Source: Nymphalis io
Taxonomy: Eukaryota > Arthropoda > Insecta > Lepidoptera > Nymphalidae
Length of the DNA stretch: 64,000 nucleotides
Reading direction: 5' to 3'
Assembly (NCBI RefSeq): GCF_905147045.1
Contig: NC_065892.1
Coordinates: forward strand, 191,001-255,000
Shown here: positions 46,801 through 61,800 of the stretch, piece after piece
How positions within the stretch are numbered: position 1 is the stretch's first letter
Layout of the letters: every line of letters starts with the position of its first letter
Position numbers and translations under genes: made by a program
Notes under the pieces: model-generated
The model's database searches: none
Told to the model about the DNA's origin: nothing
Seen by the model: the letters and a program-made list of their open reading frames with translations, nothing else

Positions 46801-49800
46801 CGCATTTATAACATTAGTATGTATATTCTTTAGTTCTAGTACAACAACATTTTGAAGAAAGATTTAACTATAATATGTCAGATTTCGGCGATAGTATTAA
46901 AATCTGCCGTCAACACTAAGGCTTAAGATAAATCATAACGTAATGATGGATTCGAGTCTCTCGGCTGTTCCCTTATCATTTTGTTATGATAAATACGTAA
47001 AGGATTATCACTATCCATGAATTTATTACTATCTATTTCGCGAATTGAATGTGATTTACAATATAAGTAAGCACGTGTAATGTATTAAAGATGAACTGTG
47101 ACTGATTTGTATGGAATGAAAACAGCGCCGTCTACAACGTAACAATAATCGGATTTTTTTAAAAAAAAACAACATTTGATTATTCTGAATAAAGTATTGA
47201 GTCTTGATCTTTATCGTAATTGTCACATCATCTCCAAAGTACAATGTTTAAATACCGTCGTGACCGTCAAGGCCTTCATGTGAAATTTCCACGCGAGGTC
47301 AATTTGCTCGCGAGCTCTAACTCGATCCGTTTAACATTCGGAATTACATAAATCCGCTCCGTGATCGGTTCTATCTGGTCCAAACTGTTTGGTTACTAAT
47401 ATTTGTACATAAAATTTATCTAGTCGTACGTGAAGTTTATATCACGAATATTACCGTTGCTAATATAGTTAAGTTGATTAGAAAATGCAAAAAATATATT
47501 TTTATTTTATACATATAATGTTATTTTTGGGAGTAAAATTAAGTCAAATTTTTTTTTCCTTGGAGGTTTGAACAAGCATATTTGCATTGGCATTAAGTAT
47601 AGCGTGTTACCTTTATTTCGATGTAAACGTAAATTAAATTGAAAAGAACCGGCAACAGAACTCACAACTTTTTTCACCCATCATAATTACATATTTGATA
47701 TATAGTTTATTCTAATGGCAGAAAGTGTAGGGTAAACAATTCTTAGATTTACATCTTCCATGCGATTTGCTGAAAGCGATGCTATATTATGCATTCTCAA
47801 ACAATTGCAGATTATCTTTATAATTAACTACAATTCCACTCAACTAGTTCCTATTACTCCGAGTTCTCATATTACATCTAAAGGTCCGATAACTTAGCTG
47901 ACGTTCGAAACGCTGCTGTTCCACGAATCCATAATGAGTACCATAAGTTATTTTAGATCTGGACCAGTGATGTCGTGTCGAATCCGACATGTATCGTATG
48001 AAATTTTGCCACATGACTATTAACCAATCAGTAAGAGAAACAGGGAGAAGCGACGTGGTGGAATATGCTCCAAAATTTAGGTTCAAATAATAGTTGCCTC
48101 TATATAATGACGGTCTTATGATGGCTTTTGGTCACGGCGACCATTCTCAACGGCGAATAGCTAACAGCATTACATCGTTCGGGGAGTGTTCGAACACTTG
48201 ACCATCAGCTATATGTGAACACGGGAACGTAGACACTGTCGACTTCCAAACTTCGGACTGCCACTGAGTTTTTTATGACGGAAAAGCTTGACCCTCGATA
48301 TTAGGACGTATCTTATAAGGCAGTCACTAGACCAATGAAGCAATATATCTCTTTATAGTATAAAGTATGAGTGCCGTTGGTACTCAGTTAATCGTTTAAT
48401 ACGGGTACAAATCCGCGGTTCGAATATTACGCGCATCTGCTGTTTGTCGTCATTGAATAATATATGATAATTGTAACGATGATTGTTATGTACAATGTCA
48501 CAATTAACTTTATCATCAGACTTCGCACTCTCACTTCTCGCGGTTAAAGGCGAAACGATAAACACAATTGTATTTTACAAGTATTTATATCAACTTATGT
48601 AATTAGTATGTTTATTTTTAATTAGTCTTATCAAATTTCGATTGTCTGGGTATTCAAATACGCAGGCATGTCATAACATTAAACTCAATCGAAATTATAG
48701 AAAGATACACCAATGTCACGGATAACGTGTCAATAAACAAGAAGTTTCATAGTTTGCGTTGGATATATTTTATATACCGATATTTATGTGTTTTGCTCTG
48801 TACCCAGGAATTGTTAATCTTTATCATAAAAGCAATGTCAAGAGACGGTATATAAAAAATCATTGATTGATTTATCTTTTATGAAATCATTAAATAGTGG
48901 CTTAATTATAATAATATGTTTGAATACAATAATATCACTATATACTCGTCTTTTTAATGAATAGTTTCAGTGTTATAACTACTGTTCGCGCATGAGTGGT
49001 GTGCGGGCGAAGTCATGTTGTAGTACTCTGTTACCGCTTGGCATTTTTGTAACGCTTATCGTTATTGTACTTCGAGGATACATTGTGGGAGTTACAGTGG
49101 ACTCTTATGTAAATAATGAGTTAGCACTTTAAGATCTAATGAATATCTTATATATGCATAGTTTTAATACAATAATGCTCGTTAGTTGTACACCTCCGGT
49201 CGCTTGGTTGTTTGTTCTCCTGTTTTCTTAAATAAAATATTTAAAAAAACTAAATCGTACACTAGTTATACTCTAGTTTCGAGTTTTTAAAATGTATAAA
49301 AATAATGTAATTGTACGAGCATTGTTTTCCCAAATTATACGATAGTTTGTTGGTGATAAAGCTCTTTGTGTATTACAGTAATTAATAATACAAGTATATT
49401 AAATGTTCAATGAATAGAGCGCTCGTTGTTTTTCTAGTCGTGGGACGCGTTCTTCCGCAACGCGACTAACGGCGCCCAGCCCGGCGTTGCCTACACGCCT
49501 CCGCCGAATCTGGCGCCCTATTCTAAGAACGAAGTGCCGCTGACGTCACTCGTCCCGGCGTCCGGCGGTATGCCCTCTATCGCAGCCGGTAAGTGACTCG
49601 TTAAATGTCATGTGCAATGGCAAAAAGGTTTATTGAAAATATTTATTATAAGACTTTATTCAAATTAGAACCAAACTGTTTTGTTTCATTTTATTAAAGC
49701 TTTTTTAAATGTAATTATTGTTGGTTCTGTATATTTTGTTATTTTAAAGGAACACATAAATCGCAACAGTACCACACGTATCGATTTTATTAACTTTTCA

Positions 49801-52800
49801 TCCAGTTCTCTTAAACTAAAGTGTACGTAGTACCGCAGTGCGACAAAATATATCTAGCGCTTTTCGCTTCTCTACGTTCGCAGTATAGTTTTATCTTGTA
49901 CGACGTACTCGTATGTATGACTCAACATTGATACGACATTAAAAATTGTTCATTAAAAAAAAAGTACGTCATACAACTAATTTTTTTACATAACAATTTA
50001 AAAATAGATTTTTTTACAAACAAAGTTATCACAAATTAGAATATTGTATATATTATTAAATGTGACCTTTAAAGCTATATCTTAATATTATTAAAAGTTC
50101 GATATATATAACGATGATTAATTTATATTTAAAAATATTCTCAATTTATAAAGTTTCCTCGATAATAATAATATAAAATATTTTCCTTAAAATAACAAAT
50201 TCAAATGACTCGTCGTAAGAGTAAACTACGTCTAGGACTGTACCGGCTGTTTGATTTATACTGACCTATTCATGAGGCATTTGAACGATGACATCAAATT
50301 AAAGCCAATAAAATATGTCAAAACAAAAACTTTAAAAAATCAGCTATGATTATTCATACTATGGTTATAACAATGCAATGGAGAATGACCAAAAGTGGTC
50401 CAAATACCCACCACTAACGAGACCTATGTTGACTTATAGTGCACTAAAAAAGAGTAACTTTTAGTATGAGACATATGCTCCAAACCTTCTCCTTAAAAGG
50501 GAGAGGAGGCCTTAGCCCAGCAGTGGGACATTAACACGCTGTTACAAAAATAATCTGTCGGTAAAAAGTTATGACTATATGGAAAATAATAATAGTTTAG
50601 CTTCTTTTTGCTTCACTATTTATTTCAATCCATTTTAATTGTGCACTCTAGGTGGCTACTCTTTATGCCACGCTAATGATGATTCATCGATAGCCCCGCG
50701 CTAATTGAAGATATCACCATTTTTATCCCTTTCGCACTTAGCAAATGATGCGCTAGAGCACGAACGCAATCGGTTTTTATCTGATTACTTTTAGTAGTAC
50801 TAGGTACTTGAAACATGATTTGTGTTTTCTTTCTTCCGGCCCTTAGATTAAAATCTATTTCAGCGAAAACGTTACCCGGGACACCAAGCGGCATGACATA
50901 ACATGCGTAGTTTAGTTCAAAATGTGCGATGGACAATTATGCTACCAATTTTTCGCATAAAAAGGTCAAAAAACATGACTTTTCATTCAGTTTTAACTTT
51001 TTACTTACTGCATATTTTTTGTTGCGGTCTGGTTATGGTGAATCAGTATTTGGAAGACTATTTTATTACATGGGTCTAGTAAGTCCACCGTTTGGACCAA
51101 GGTTCGTACATTTTTGGTCATTCTCCTTTGGCTCATTTATGAATCGTGTCTCCACAAAATAAAAAATATTGTTTTATTTTGTCAATACGAGTTGGCGACT
51201 TACGCTTTTATCTCAACCTTAAGTTGTCAACAGAAATTCATACAAGTTTGTATAATGAGCGGTGACTTTTTGAAAAAATACACAACACAGTTACGAACTC
51301 AAAATTACCATTGTAATTAAGAACATGTCGATATTCTACATATAACAGGCTCCCCCATCAATGAAAAAATCATCGACGACCACCTCGCTGTCCAGGCCAT
51401 CATCAGAAGTTACCAGGTGAACACTTTTCTAATTTACTTTATATTTTTTATTGTTTGCAAATCTCTTTTACGTGTTGTACCCTACTGTTATTACTTAATA
51501 TGATGTTTAAGAAACATATATTGATTTTAGAGTCGAAAGAATGGGATAATGTATCATTTTGTTTTGACGATGATTATTTTTCCTAAACGTATTTAAGTTA
51601 GTTAATGGCTGTGCGTTTGTGGTGTGCCCCTCATAAGTGATTATGTTAAGATTTTTATCCGTTAAGATAATGGGTAATGCAATTATTTCATTAATTTGAT
51701 ATACATTCTGCAACTGCACGTAGTTTTGGCACCGGGAACACGCTCGTTGTAACCTTTAACACAAGTTTATGTTACTAGTCTATTTATACACTTTTGACAC
51801 TCAGATTAAGCCGGTATAAAGATACACGCTTTTATGTAGTTATGATGAATAATATCGATATAATATTATGTAATTGTGGAACAATGCAGAAATTAGTATA
51901 GCTGTCATAATAACAACCTAAAGGAAAAATATATGCGTGAAAACGTGATAAGCAATTTAGTGATGACGAGATCAGTTAAATTTTTAAGTGACATTACCAC
52001 ACTTATCTGCCAAGAACCGGTCCCTCAATTTATAACTTACGACTGCGGACGAGGCTCAATTGAAGTAGTCGTTTGAGTGTATTGCACTCTCGAAAGAGTT
52101 TTGGACGATAAATGTAAGTGCGGAGATAGCGGATAAGTGTGGACAGTGTCGGCTCGTGTGTGGGTCGTGGGCTAACGAGAGGTGGTGGGGGGTGCGTGGC
52201 AGGCTCGCGGGCACCTGGCGGCCGACGTGGACCCGCTCGGCATCAAGACGGCCAACCTGCCCGAACTGGGCATGCGCGCGCCGCGCTCCGAGCTCATCAT
52301 GAGGAAATATTTCAATTTTGGTACGAGGCGTCGCCCAATCGTTCATGGCGTAGCAGTTGTCGAGGACTCCGTTGGCGTGACTAGATCTAGGAAGCATTCA
52401 CTTGTCGGTCTCTTTCGAGCCCCAGTTTGGGCGCCAACTTTTTGAATCTCTAAAATTTACCTTTTTTCGTTTAAATACATCGTAGCTTTAGTGAGGTTGA
52501 ATAAAATTAGTATTCCCATAAAAACTTTCTTGTAGTTACGCCAACTGTTTACTACACAATAATAGCTTTACACACATCTCATCTCAGCATAGCAATTACA
52601 CTGCAGATTGTTATTAACAGTGATCGAGTTTAATATTATAATCGTTTTTGCACAATATGATTTCGATGTACATGCAGCGCCTCTGCTTATTAAAATCCGT
52701 TTAGTACAGTTAATTATTATTGGTGAACTGTATATAGCATGTGAGAATATTCGCAGCACAGTTTAAAATTTGGTTTGCAGCAGAATGACAGTTTAAATGT

Positions 52801-55800
52801 GTAATTTTAAATTAATTATCAAGCTTTAAATAAATTAACAAAAATTAATGCTTCGTTACGTAATATACGTGTTATAGGAGTTCTATTAACTAACTAATTT
52901 GACCGTTCTACAATTAAATTGCTAGTCTCAATATTTTTATTATTCATAAAACTCGAAAGATTTTTAATAAAATTATTTAGCTTATTGGTACTTTGTGGGG
53001 GTTTATTCTAGCGGCTTCTATGTATTGTACTTTGTATTTATATTTAATATCGTATTGCAGTTAAAACAATTATACCGTTTATGTTTTTATTTCAGCCTCA
53101 TTTAGTTTACTAAAATTTTCATCGCGATTGATATAACACCCGGACTCTTATTATGAAAGATTAACATTAACCTAGTATATACCTAATAATTATAATTACC
53201 ATATAGTGCGTAGGTTTTATGGGATAAAGATGATTCGAAGCCACCACTACCTCAGTCGCACGTATGTATGTACCATACCGTGCACCTCGATCACATGGAC
53301 GTGACAGAACACGAGAGAGAAATAGAAAAAGGTAACCTCACACGAGGCGACAACGAACACGAGGTCGGGGGCTGAGGTGTAGTGGACGAGAGGTCGAGTC
53401 GCTGAGAGTGAAGGTTTGCTTTGGCCGGTAGTCGCGCGGGCACCTCGCGGCGCGGCTCGACCCGCTCGGCATCTCCACGGGCGACCCGGCGGCCAGCGCG
53501 CACTGGCACGGCGGCCTGCGGGCCTTCGCCGGCGAGGTGGTCATTAGGCAACACGTGCGATTCGGTATGCCCACGACTATTGCGCTTCTCGGGACTGGCT
53601 TGCTGGTAGCCCTGCACCGCGGCCGCACTCGCCGTCTCCTTATGAATATTATGGCCCAGTTAGTCGATTCGATGCGAAGCTTTTTAAATTTAAGGCCTTC
53701 CGAGGCGAGCTGGAATTGCCAATTGCCTGGAAATGCCTGATGGGTAGGTGGTCACCGCTTCAGAGACATTAATGCTGTAAGAAATACTAAGTATTCCTTA
53801 CGTCTTTACTATCATTGCACCGTCAACCATGGGATGGGTCGCCATCCACTAAGATGATATGTCCCTTGTGCTTCTAATTGTACTCGCTCATTCGCCCTTT
53901 AAACCAGATACAGCTATTCAGATTATTGATGTTCGATTCATTGGTTATTGGGGGATAAATATTTAGACTGGCTGGCAAAAAGCACATCGTACTAGTATTC
54001 CATCGTCTTTGCACTTTAAGCTTGTAACTAAAGTAATTCATTGTACAATCGGTGATAAATTAATGGTTGGATTTCTTGTAAGATTTGTTTAAATTGGTTT
54101 GGGGTATTGTCGTTTTAGTGACAATCTTTAATAAGTAGTAACTTATAAATGGAATGTCGTCGAAGTTTCTGGAACTGTTCATTTAAAAAGTTCGGTAGTT
54201 TTGGTCGTTAGTGTTTTAGTAAGACGCTTTTACAATGGTGCGCGGGTTTTACTTCAACGTATGAAGTATATTATTTCGGTGTTGGTTAATTATTCTCCTC
54301 CTCTGGATATCTTTTATAGAATAAGACATATATGACTAATCGGCTTTATATGTACATTATTTGGCATTATATAAGCTTACATACGAGGTATCTTATTTGT
54401 TTGTTATCTTTCAACATTTATTTGTCGTTATGGCAAACTACCAAGACATTTTGCGTCGCAAAAAGTATCCATAACGATACGTTAAAAAATAGAAAGATGC
54501 GCCTAAACGCTGGGGTACGCTAATACGAAAACAAAATATTTACAACCCACTTAAAAAAATGTTTTAAAGTAAATTAAATGTAACTATTATTGTTTTGCCA
54601 CCAGTAACCAAAAGCTTAGTTGTAATTTCAACTCAATCCTCAACGTATTGTGACACTTGTTTAAAAGTAACGTTATTATAACTAAGACATTTAATTAAAT
54701 TGCATTAAAAAAATCTTTACCGATTTAAAAATATGGAAGTTCTCGATTCGGCTTGTTTTCTTTTAACAATTATATATTTGTTATTTATTAATCTTCATGT
54801 AAGTTTATTATTAATGGTTAATTTGAGACTAGCTTTTTGACGTTCGGTCTTTATACTAAAACATATTGTTATTCTGTGGCTCTGTCTTCGCTTTATAGTC
54901 TGTAATATTAATTCAACAGATACGAAGAGTATTATATAGTTGTGAACAACACGCCGTCGGCGATCATATTCCTTTACTAGAATATTTCTTTGTATACAGA
55001 TAACATTGGTATTAATTGCTATAATTAATTTATGGTATTTGTAATGAGGAAAAGAGTACGTAGTATTACTTATCTCTCACAAGAGATCGCTGCCAGAAAT
55101 CGTAGACATGAAGTTATTTACATAACATGTTATACAGGTACATGTATGTGCTGCATAAATGCATAGTTAAGCAGGTACATTTATGTACAATTACTGAGAT
55201 TGGTTAATTGTTTCATTGTATATCACGATGAGTAATAAATTCATTACTCATTTATTATCGTGTTTATATTAGAAGGACCAGCTAGTTAATGTCCCACCGC
55301 TGGACAAAAGCTTCGGCTCCGGAGAAGGTTAGGAGCTGATTCCACCATTCGGTTTTAACGTGGATCGGTTAATACACATGTGACAGATGAATGTTTTCTC
55401 ACGATGTTTTTTTTTTCTCCGCCGAGCACGAGATTAAGATTGATTTGAACCCACAATCTTCGATTAAGATTCACTTGTTCGAGCCACTGGGCTATAACGA
55501 CCGTTCGAGTGTTTATATTAATAAAGTTGTTATGACAATAGTTTACTGAAAAATTACACGGATTGCAATTGAAAGTGTAGAATATGAACATGCTGACATT
55601 TGTAAATATGCACATTTGCCTTTATATATTGTAAAGACAAGGACATATACATTTCGATATAGACATATATCTATTATTTAATTCACGCATAGGTGTTAAT
55701 TGTAAACAATATCAATAATTCATTTATTGCTATCTCGTAACTAGAATTATATCAGATTTCACTGTAAGCGTTTTAAATATAGACGTAGCAATTACAGCGT

Positions 55801-58800
55801 ATCGTATGTAATTTTATTATTTATTAATAACCCGATAACGGTGTTTCGATTTTAGTTCTCTTGTATGTATGTATGTATGTTCATTATATTCTATTTAGTT
55901 ACTAACGGCCTCACTTATAAACGTTGCTTAGCGAGAGATGAGTTGAACAATACTGTTATTATAATATCTCCTTCTCTCGAATGTCAAATCGATAATGACA
56001 GAAAGAGATGAATCAGTGTTTAACTAAACAACCTCTAAGCGACATTTGTAAGTAAGGTAAGTTTTCAGTCATATTTTACGTGGTAGTTTTCGCGTGGTAG
56101 AGGGTCATTACTATAATTATATATAAATAATATATAATATTATATCTTTATGTAGTCGGATTTTAGTGATTTCTTTATAAATATGAACGTATATGTTTCA
56201 AAATGTAGTTTTCTTGTTTAATTTATTTATGTTATGATGTTTATAATATCGTAACTTATTGTTCGTTGAGCACAACATTAACCGCAATCACTTTGTAGCA
56301 CTCGATAGTGTTCGTCGTGTTCACACGAATCGTTGCAACATTGTTGAGTAATGAAAGTTGTAGACACCGTATTTATTATTTCACATTTTTAGTTTCTAAG
56401 TAATTCAATGTAAAAGTAGATAGATACTTAGATTATAATTTATAATTTTAGGAAGAAGGACTCCATTTTTCAGTCATAATTATATTTAATTAATATTTCA
56501 TATAATGATTATATATTTTTTTGATAATGCTATGTATATTTATATAATGTATTTTTAGTTTAATCTTACTTTACGCTTTTTATCTATGATTTTAAAATAA
56601 CTACTTAACCGAGGGTTACGCAGTTCTTTTGGCATACCTTCTTAACAAATAAAAAACTAAAAACAGATCCGAGGACACCATATAGCGAAACTCGACCCGT
56701 TGGATATAGCAAACTACAAATTACCGGCCGGTAAAAATCCTCGGGAGGTCATTCACAACAGCTACAGGTTCGGTAAGGAGACCGCACACCCTGGCCGCTC
56801 GACGTAGCCGAACGGGTAGTTATGGCGACGTAGTAAAACGAAATACAAGCGATCAGCTACGAAATTATACAAAAGAAATATAATATTTTTACATTTTATT
56901 TGCATTTTTTTATGATATTATATTTTTTGTTCGTTATTTACGAGACTACGCCATAACTACAGTCGAAGTGTCGTAAAGCACAAGTCCTCGGCGCGCACTT
57001 TACTCTCACTTTTCCATATCTGCATGTTCACGTTGTCTAAATATAATAGCCGGAATGTTTATAACGTGCATGACCGCATACGATATATGCATGTTCATAT
57101 ATTATGTATTATTGATATGTAAACACATATTGTATTATATATTTATATCCACCGATACTCATACATTGTTGGAGTTAAAGAAAAGATTGGGGTGACCTTC
57201 AATGATAAATTTACATCACCGATCCTGGATCGCAGCCAATAGCATATTTCGACACGCATCGTGCATCTGTACCGTAGGAATGAAAAAAATGCCTAATTAA
57301 TTTGGCCGATGTTATGTAGGGTCAACATAATACGTGTGCATATTTCATTATGATATGTTTATTATTATTAATTCGAAAACTTAGACCACGGCTTGATATT
57401 CTCGCTGGTTTGGGATGGTTCGTTAGGAAAATTGTGTAGATATGTAATATCTGGATGTCACGGTCGGTTTCATGCCATTGAATGTATGACGCTAGTAAAG
57501 GGATATGATAGTAACATTGCAATTTGCTTTTTTATGTGCTTATCCTTGTATGTAGATTTTTTAAATTTTTAATTGAAGTAATTTTTTTAACTTTTAATTG
57601 GTGATATTTCTTGCCTGAGTAATATTTCCAATCGTTATCCGGACATTCGTATTCTTATAAAACACTTGTACTTTTAGATGAAGCCGATATGGATAGGGTG
57701 TTCAAGTTACCCTCCACCACGTTTATTGGTGAAAAGGAGAAAGCATTACCCCTGAGGTGAATATTAAATTGTTAATTAAATCTTTTATAGCCGTAGCAAT
57801 GTGATATTTCTGTATACCCGTAAGACGGGTGAGTGAGCTAGTTGCATCTACAGGATTAAGGGACATCATGTCTTACACCTGATGTTGCTTCGATGCCCAT
57901 TGCTCGATTGCCTTTATAAAATAAATATACATATTTTTTTATTCCCGTGTATTTAGTAATGTAGACAGACCACTTTGTACAGTAACAGTAACAGCCTGTT
58001 AATGTCCCACTGCTGGGCTAAGGCCTCCTCTCCCTTTTGAGGAGAAGGTTTGGAGCTTATTCCACCACGCTGCTCCAATGCGGGTTGGTAGAATACACAT
58101 GTGGCAGAATTTCAATGAAATTGGACACATTCAGGTTTCCTCACGATGTTTTCCTTCACCGTTAAGCACGACATGTATTATAAACACAAATTACTTACCA
58201 CCATTATAATTATAGACCACTTTGTATACAAACAATAATAATTACTATTTTCATTTGCAGTTAACTAGCGTTTCTTTGCTATCTAAAGTTTCGGCCTCAG
58301 TTTTGAATTACCTCTATGGTTTTTCTCAACATAAATGATCTTGAATAACGAAACAGCGATAAGAATTGGGCTCCAATTGCAAACGTGAATAACTTATGTT
58401 TTAATTAACATTGTTTTTTAATGTTTATATTTTAGAGAGATCCTGAATCGTCTCGAAGAGGCGTACTGCAATAACATTGGTATAGAGTTCATGTTCATTA
58501 ATTCTCTGGAGCAATGTAACTGGATCAGACAGCGAATGGAACCCCCTAACGTGACCAAGATGAGCCCCGACCAGAAGAGATTGATACTTGCTCGTCTCAC
58601 GAGATCTACTGGGTGAGTACAACTAATGTGGAATGCATACTTCTTATTAAAAGAACCATTTAAAAATAAAGTGCAGTAGTGGCCTTCAAATGTCCCACTG
58701 CTGGGTGCCGTGAGAAGTATTTTCTTCTTAGAAAGGAATCTTTTATGCTTATTCCACAATACTTCTTCACAGCAAATTGATGGACAAAAATGTAGCAGAA

Positions 58801-61800
58801 TTGTATCAGATATAAGCAGAATAATGGATTCGGGCAAGATCCACTTATTCTGTCAAGTGGGCTGTCGTGTCTCGTATTTAAAATAATGTATCTAATGTAG
58901 TAATTACAGATGTCTACATGTAGTAGTTTTTAGTTCAATAGAAATGAAAGGAATATATATTATAAATAAATAAAAGAGAAATAATAAATAGGGAAGTGCT
59001 TAAATTGTAGATAAAAATATATGTCTGTTTATTGCAATTCAGTTGGAAGTAATCTTATCTAATACAATACCAGCGATGATAAAGTTTTATTTCATTGACA
59101 TTGCTGTGATTGATAACTCTCTCTATGTCTTATCCAAGTTGATCCCGCTTTCACACAGATTTAAACTGAATAATAAGAAAACTAATTTGAAAATTAAATC
59201 TGACTGAAAGTCTTAACCAGCTCGACAATGTTTGTAACATGCTCTGGAAACTAGATTCAGGATGTCAGGATTCCTGCTTCTAAAACAAACTTTGTGCTTA
59301 TTTAACTTTACACTTAGAATAAATTTGACATTACAGTAGATAACACTTAAATAAATGTTTTAATCCTCGATAGATTCGAGAACTTCCTTGCAAAGAAATG
59401 GTCGTCCGAGAAGCGTTTCGGCTTAGAGGGCTGCGAGATCTTGATTCCTGCCATGAAACAAGTCATCGACACGTCCACGCGACTCGGCGTCGAGTCCATC
59501 ATCATGGGAATGCCCCACAGGGGTCGGTATTATACACTCAATGTCATGGTTATGTTTCTAATGTTTATTGTTTGGTCATTTATAGGTGGCTTTTAGAGTA
59601 GGTACTTATTATAATTTACTTATTACACTTTGTTATATATTTATTTAATTTTGTTAGAGATTTTTACATAAGAAACTACTAAAAAAACGTAATATAAAAT
59701 TAAAATATGTACAGAGTAATGCTAAATCATTCGAAAGTCAACACAATTTGTTATCGATTTAACAGTAGAATCAGGAGGTACTGCAATAAACCTCGCTCCA
59801 CCTTCCAGGTCGCCTGAACGTGCTGGCCAACGTGTGCCGCAAGCCGCTGCACCAGCTGTTCACGCAGTTCGCCGGGCTCGAGGCCGAGGACGACGTGAGT
59901 AGCCGCCGGTCGGTCGCGCCCGCAGTGCGCGTAGAGGGTAACGCGTGTGTGCTCGCAGGGCTCCGGCGACGTGAAGTACCACCTGGGCACGTACATCGAG
60001 CGCCTCAACCGCGTGACCAACAAGAACATCCGGCTGGCCGTGTGCGCCAACCCGTCGCACCTGGAGGCCGTCGACCCCGTGGTGCAGGGCAAGACGCGCG
60101 CCGAGCAGTTCTACCGCGGCGACAACGAGGGCAAGAAGGTCATGTCCATCCTGCTGCACGGGGACGCCGCCTTCGCGGGCCAGGGCGTCGTGTTCGAGAC
60201 CATGCACCTGTCCGACCTGCCCGCCTACACCACGCACGGCACGGTGCACATCGTGGTCAACAACCAGATCGGCTTCACCACCGACCCGCGCCACAGCCGC
60301 TCGTCCGCCTACTGCACGGACGTGGCGCGCGTGGTCAACGCCCCCATCTTCCACGTGAACGGCGACAGCCCCGAGGCCGTCATGCACGTGTGCAACGTGG
60401 CCGCCGAGTGGCGCGCCACCTTCCACAAGGACGTGGTCATCGACATCGTCAGCTACCGCCGCAACGGCCACAACGAGGTGGACGAGCCCATGTTCACGCA
60501 GCCGCTCATGTACCAGAAGATTCGCAACACCAAGCCCGTGCTGGAGATCTACGCCGACCGCCTCATCGCGGAGGGCGTGGTCACCGCCGAGGAGGTCAAG
60601 GACGTCAAGGACAAATACGAGAAGATCTGCGAGGACGCCTACAACCAGGCCAAGCAGGAGACGCACATCAAGTACAAGGACTGGCTCGACTCGCCCTGGT
60701 CCGGCTTCTTCGAGGGCAAGGACCCGCTCAAGGTTATTGGAGTGCTTTGACTGCTATTACTAGTACCGGCTCCTATATCCAAATGTATAATGAGCGACTT
60801 CGTTCCCAGATGTCCCCCACTGGCGTGGTCGAGGAGACGCTGGTCCACATCGGCAAGCGCTTCTCGTCGCCACCCCCTAACGCGGCCGAGTTCGAGATCC
60901 ACAAGGGCTTGCTGCGTATCCTCAAAGCTCGCATGGAAATGGTCGAGAATCGTACCGTGGACTGGGCCCTGGCCGAGGCTATGGCGTTCGGGTCGCTCCT
61001 GAAGGAGGGCATCCACGTGCGTCTGTCCGGAGAGGACGTCGAAAGAGGAACTTTCTCACACAGGTAGTATATTTCCATTACCTGTTTAAATGTATGTAAG
61101 AAAGGCAGTCGAATAAACGGGCAATTAGATACCGATTAGAATCTCGTGCCCGTAATGTATCATTGCAAATATATAGTGTATTTAATATCTTTCTTTGCCG
61201 ATTGGCGTGGTTGGTAGATGACCTGCCTGTCACGTCGACAGGATAGCCATTTGTGTGCATGAACATGTCTGTTTGTCCTGAGTCTGGGTGTAATTGTCTA
61301 TATAAGTATGTATTTACAAAAGAAAAGTAATATATGGAGTATATCAGTTGTCTGGTTTCCATAGAACAAGCTCTGCTAAATTTGGGATCAGATTCAGGCC
61401 GTGTGTGAGTAATGTCCCAGGATATTATTAATATTATTTCTCGTCTCTGCCGCAGGCATCACGTGCTCCACCACCAGAAGGTGGACAAGGCGACGTACTG
61501 CCCGCTGGCGCACCTGTACCCCGACCAGGCCCCGTACACCGTGTGCAACAGCTCGCTGTCGGAGTACGGTACGTGTGCGCGTGTGCGTGCGTGCGTGCGC
61601 GTGTGCGGGCGCGGAGTACAGCTGGCGTGTTGCAGGCGTGCTGGGCTTCGAGGTGGGCTACTCGGTGACCAACCCCAACGCGCTGGTGCTGTGGGAGGCG
61701 CAGTTCGGCGACTTCAACAACGTGGCGCAGTGCATCATCGACCAGTTCATCTCCAGCGGGCAGGCCAAGTGGGTGCGCCAGTCCGGCATCGTGCTGCTGC

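Larger units (their letters stand above)
45777..49437. other. OGDH intron 2
   Basis: 3.7 kb, with SINE A copies (45838, 46488, reverse 48115-48345). No exon seen. Confidence 0.6.
53565..56666. other. OGDH intron between alternative exons 5b and 5c
   Basis: Holds a dispersed repeat (53640-53960), SINE B (55276-55497) and a MITE (55905-56060). I found no fourth exon-5 variant. Confidence 0.6.

Noticed and set aside
59860..60666. 268-codon minus-strand frame opposite OGDH
   Set aside because: Shadow of the ThDP-domain exon, caused by its GC3 bias.
59820..61067. A single 415-codon exon spanning OGDH exons 9 to 11
   Set aside because: The frame inside 59959-60732 gives low-complexity Arg/Gly sequence. 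The conserved OGDH protein is in another frame, bounded by GT-AG introns 59895-59958 and 60733-60809.
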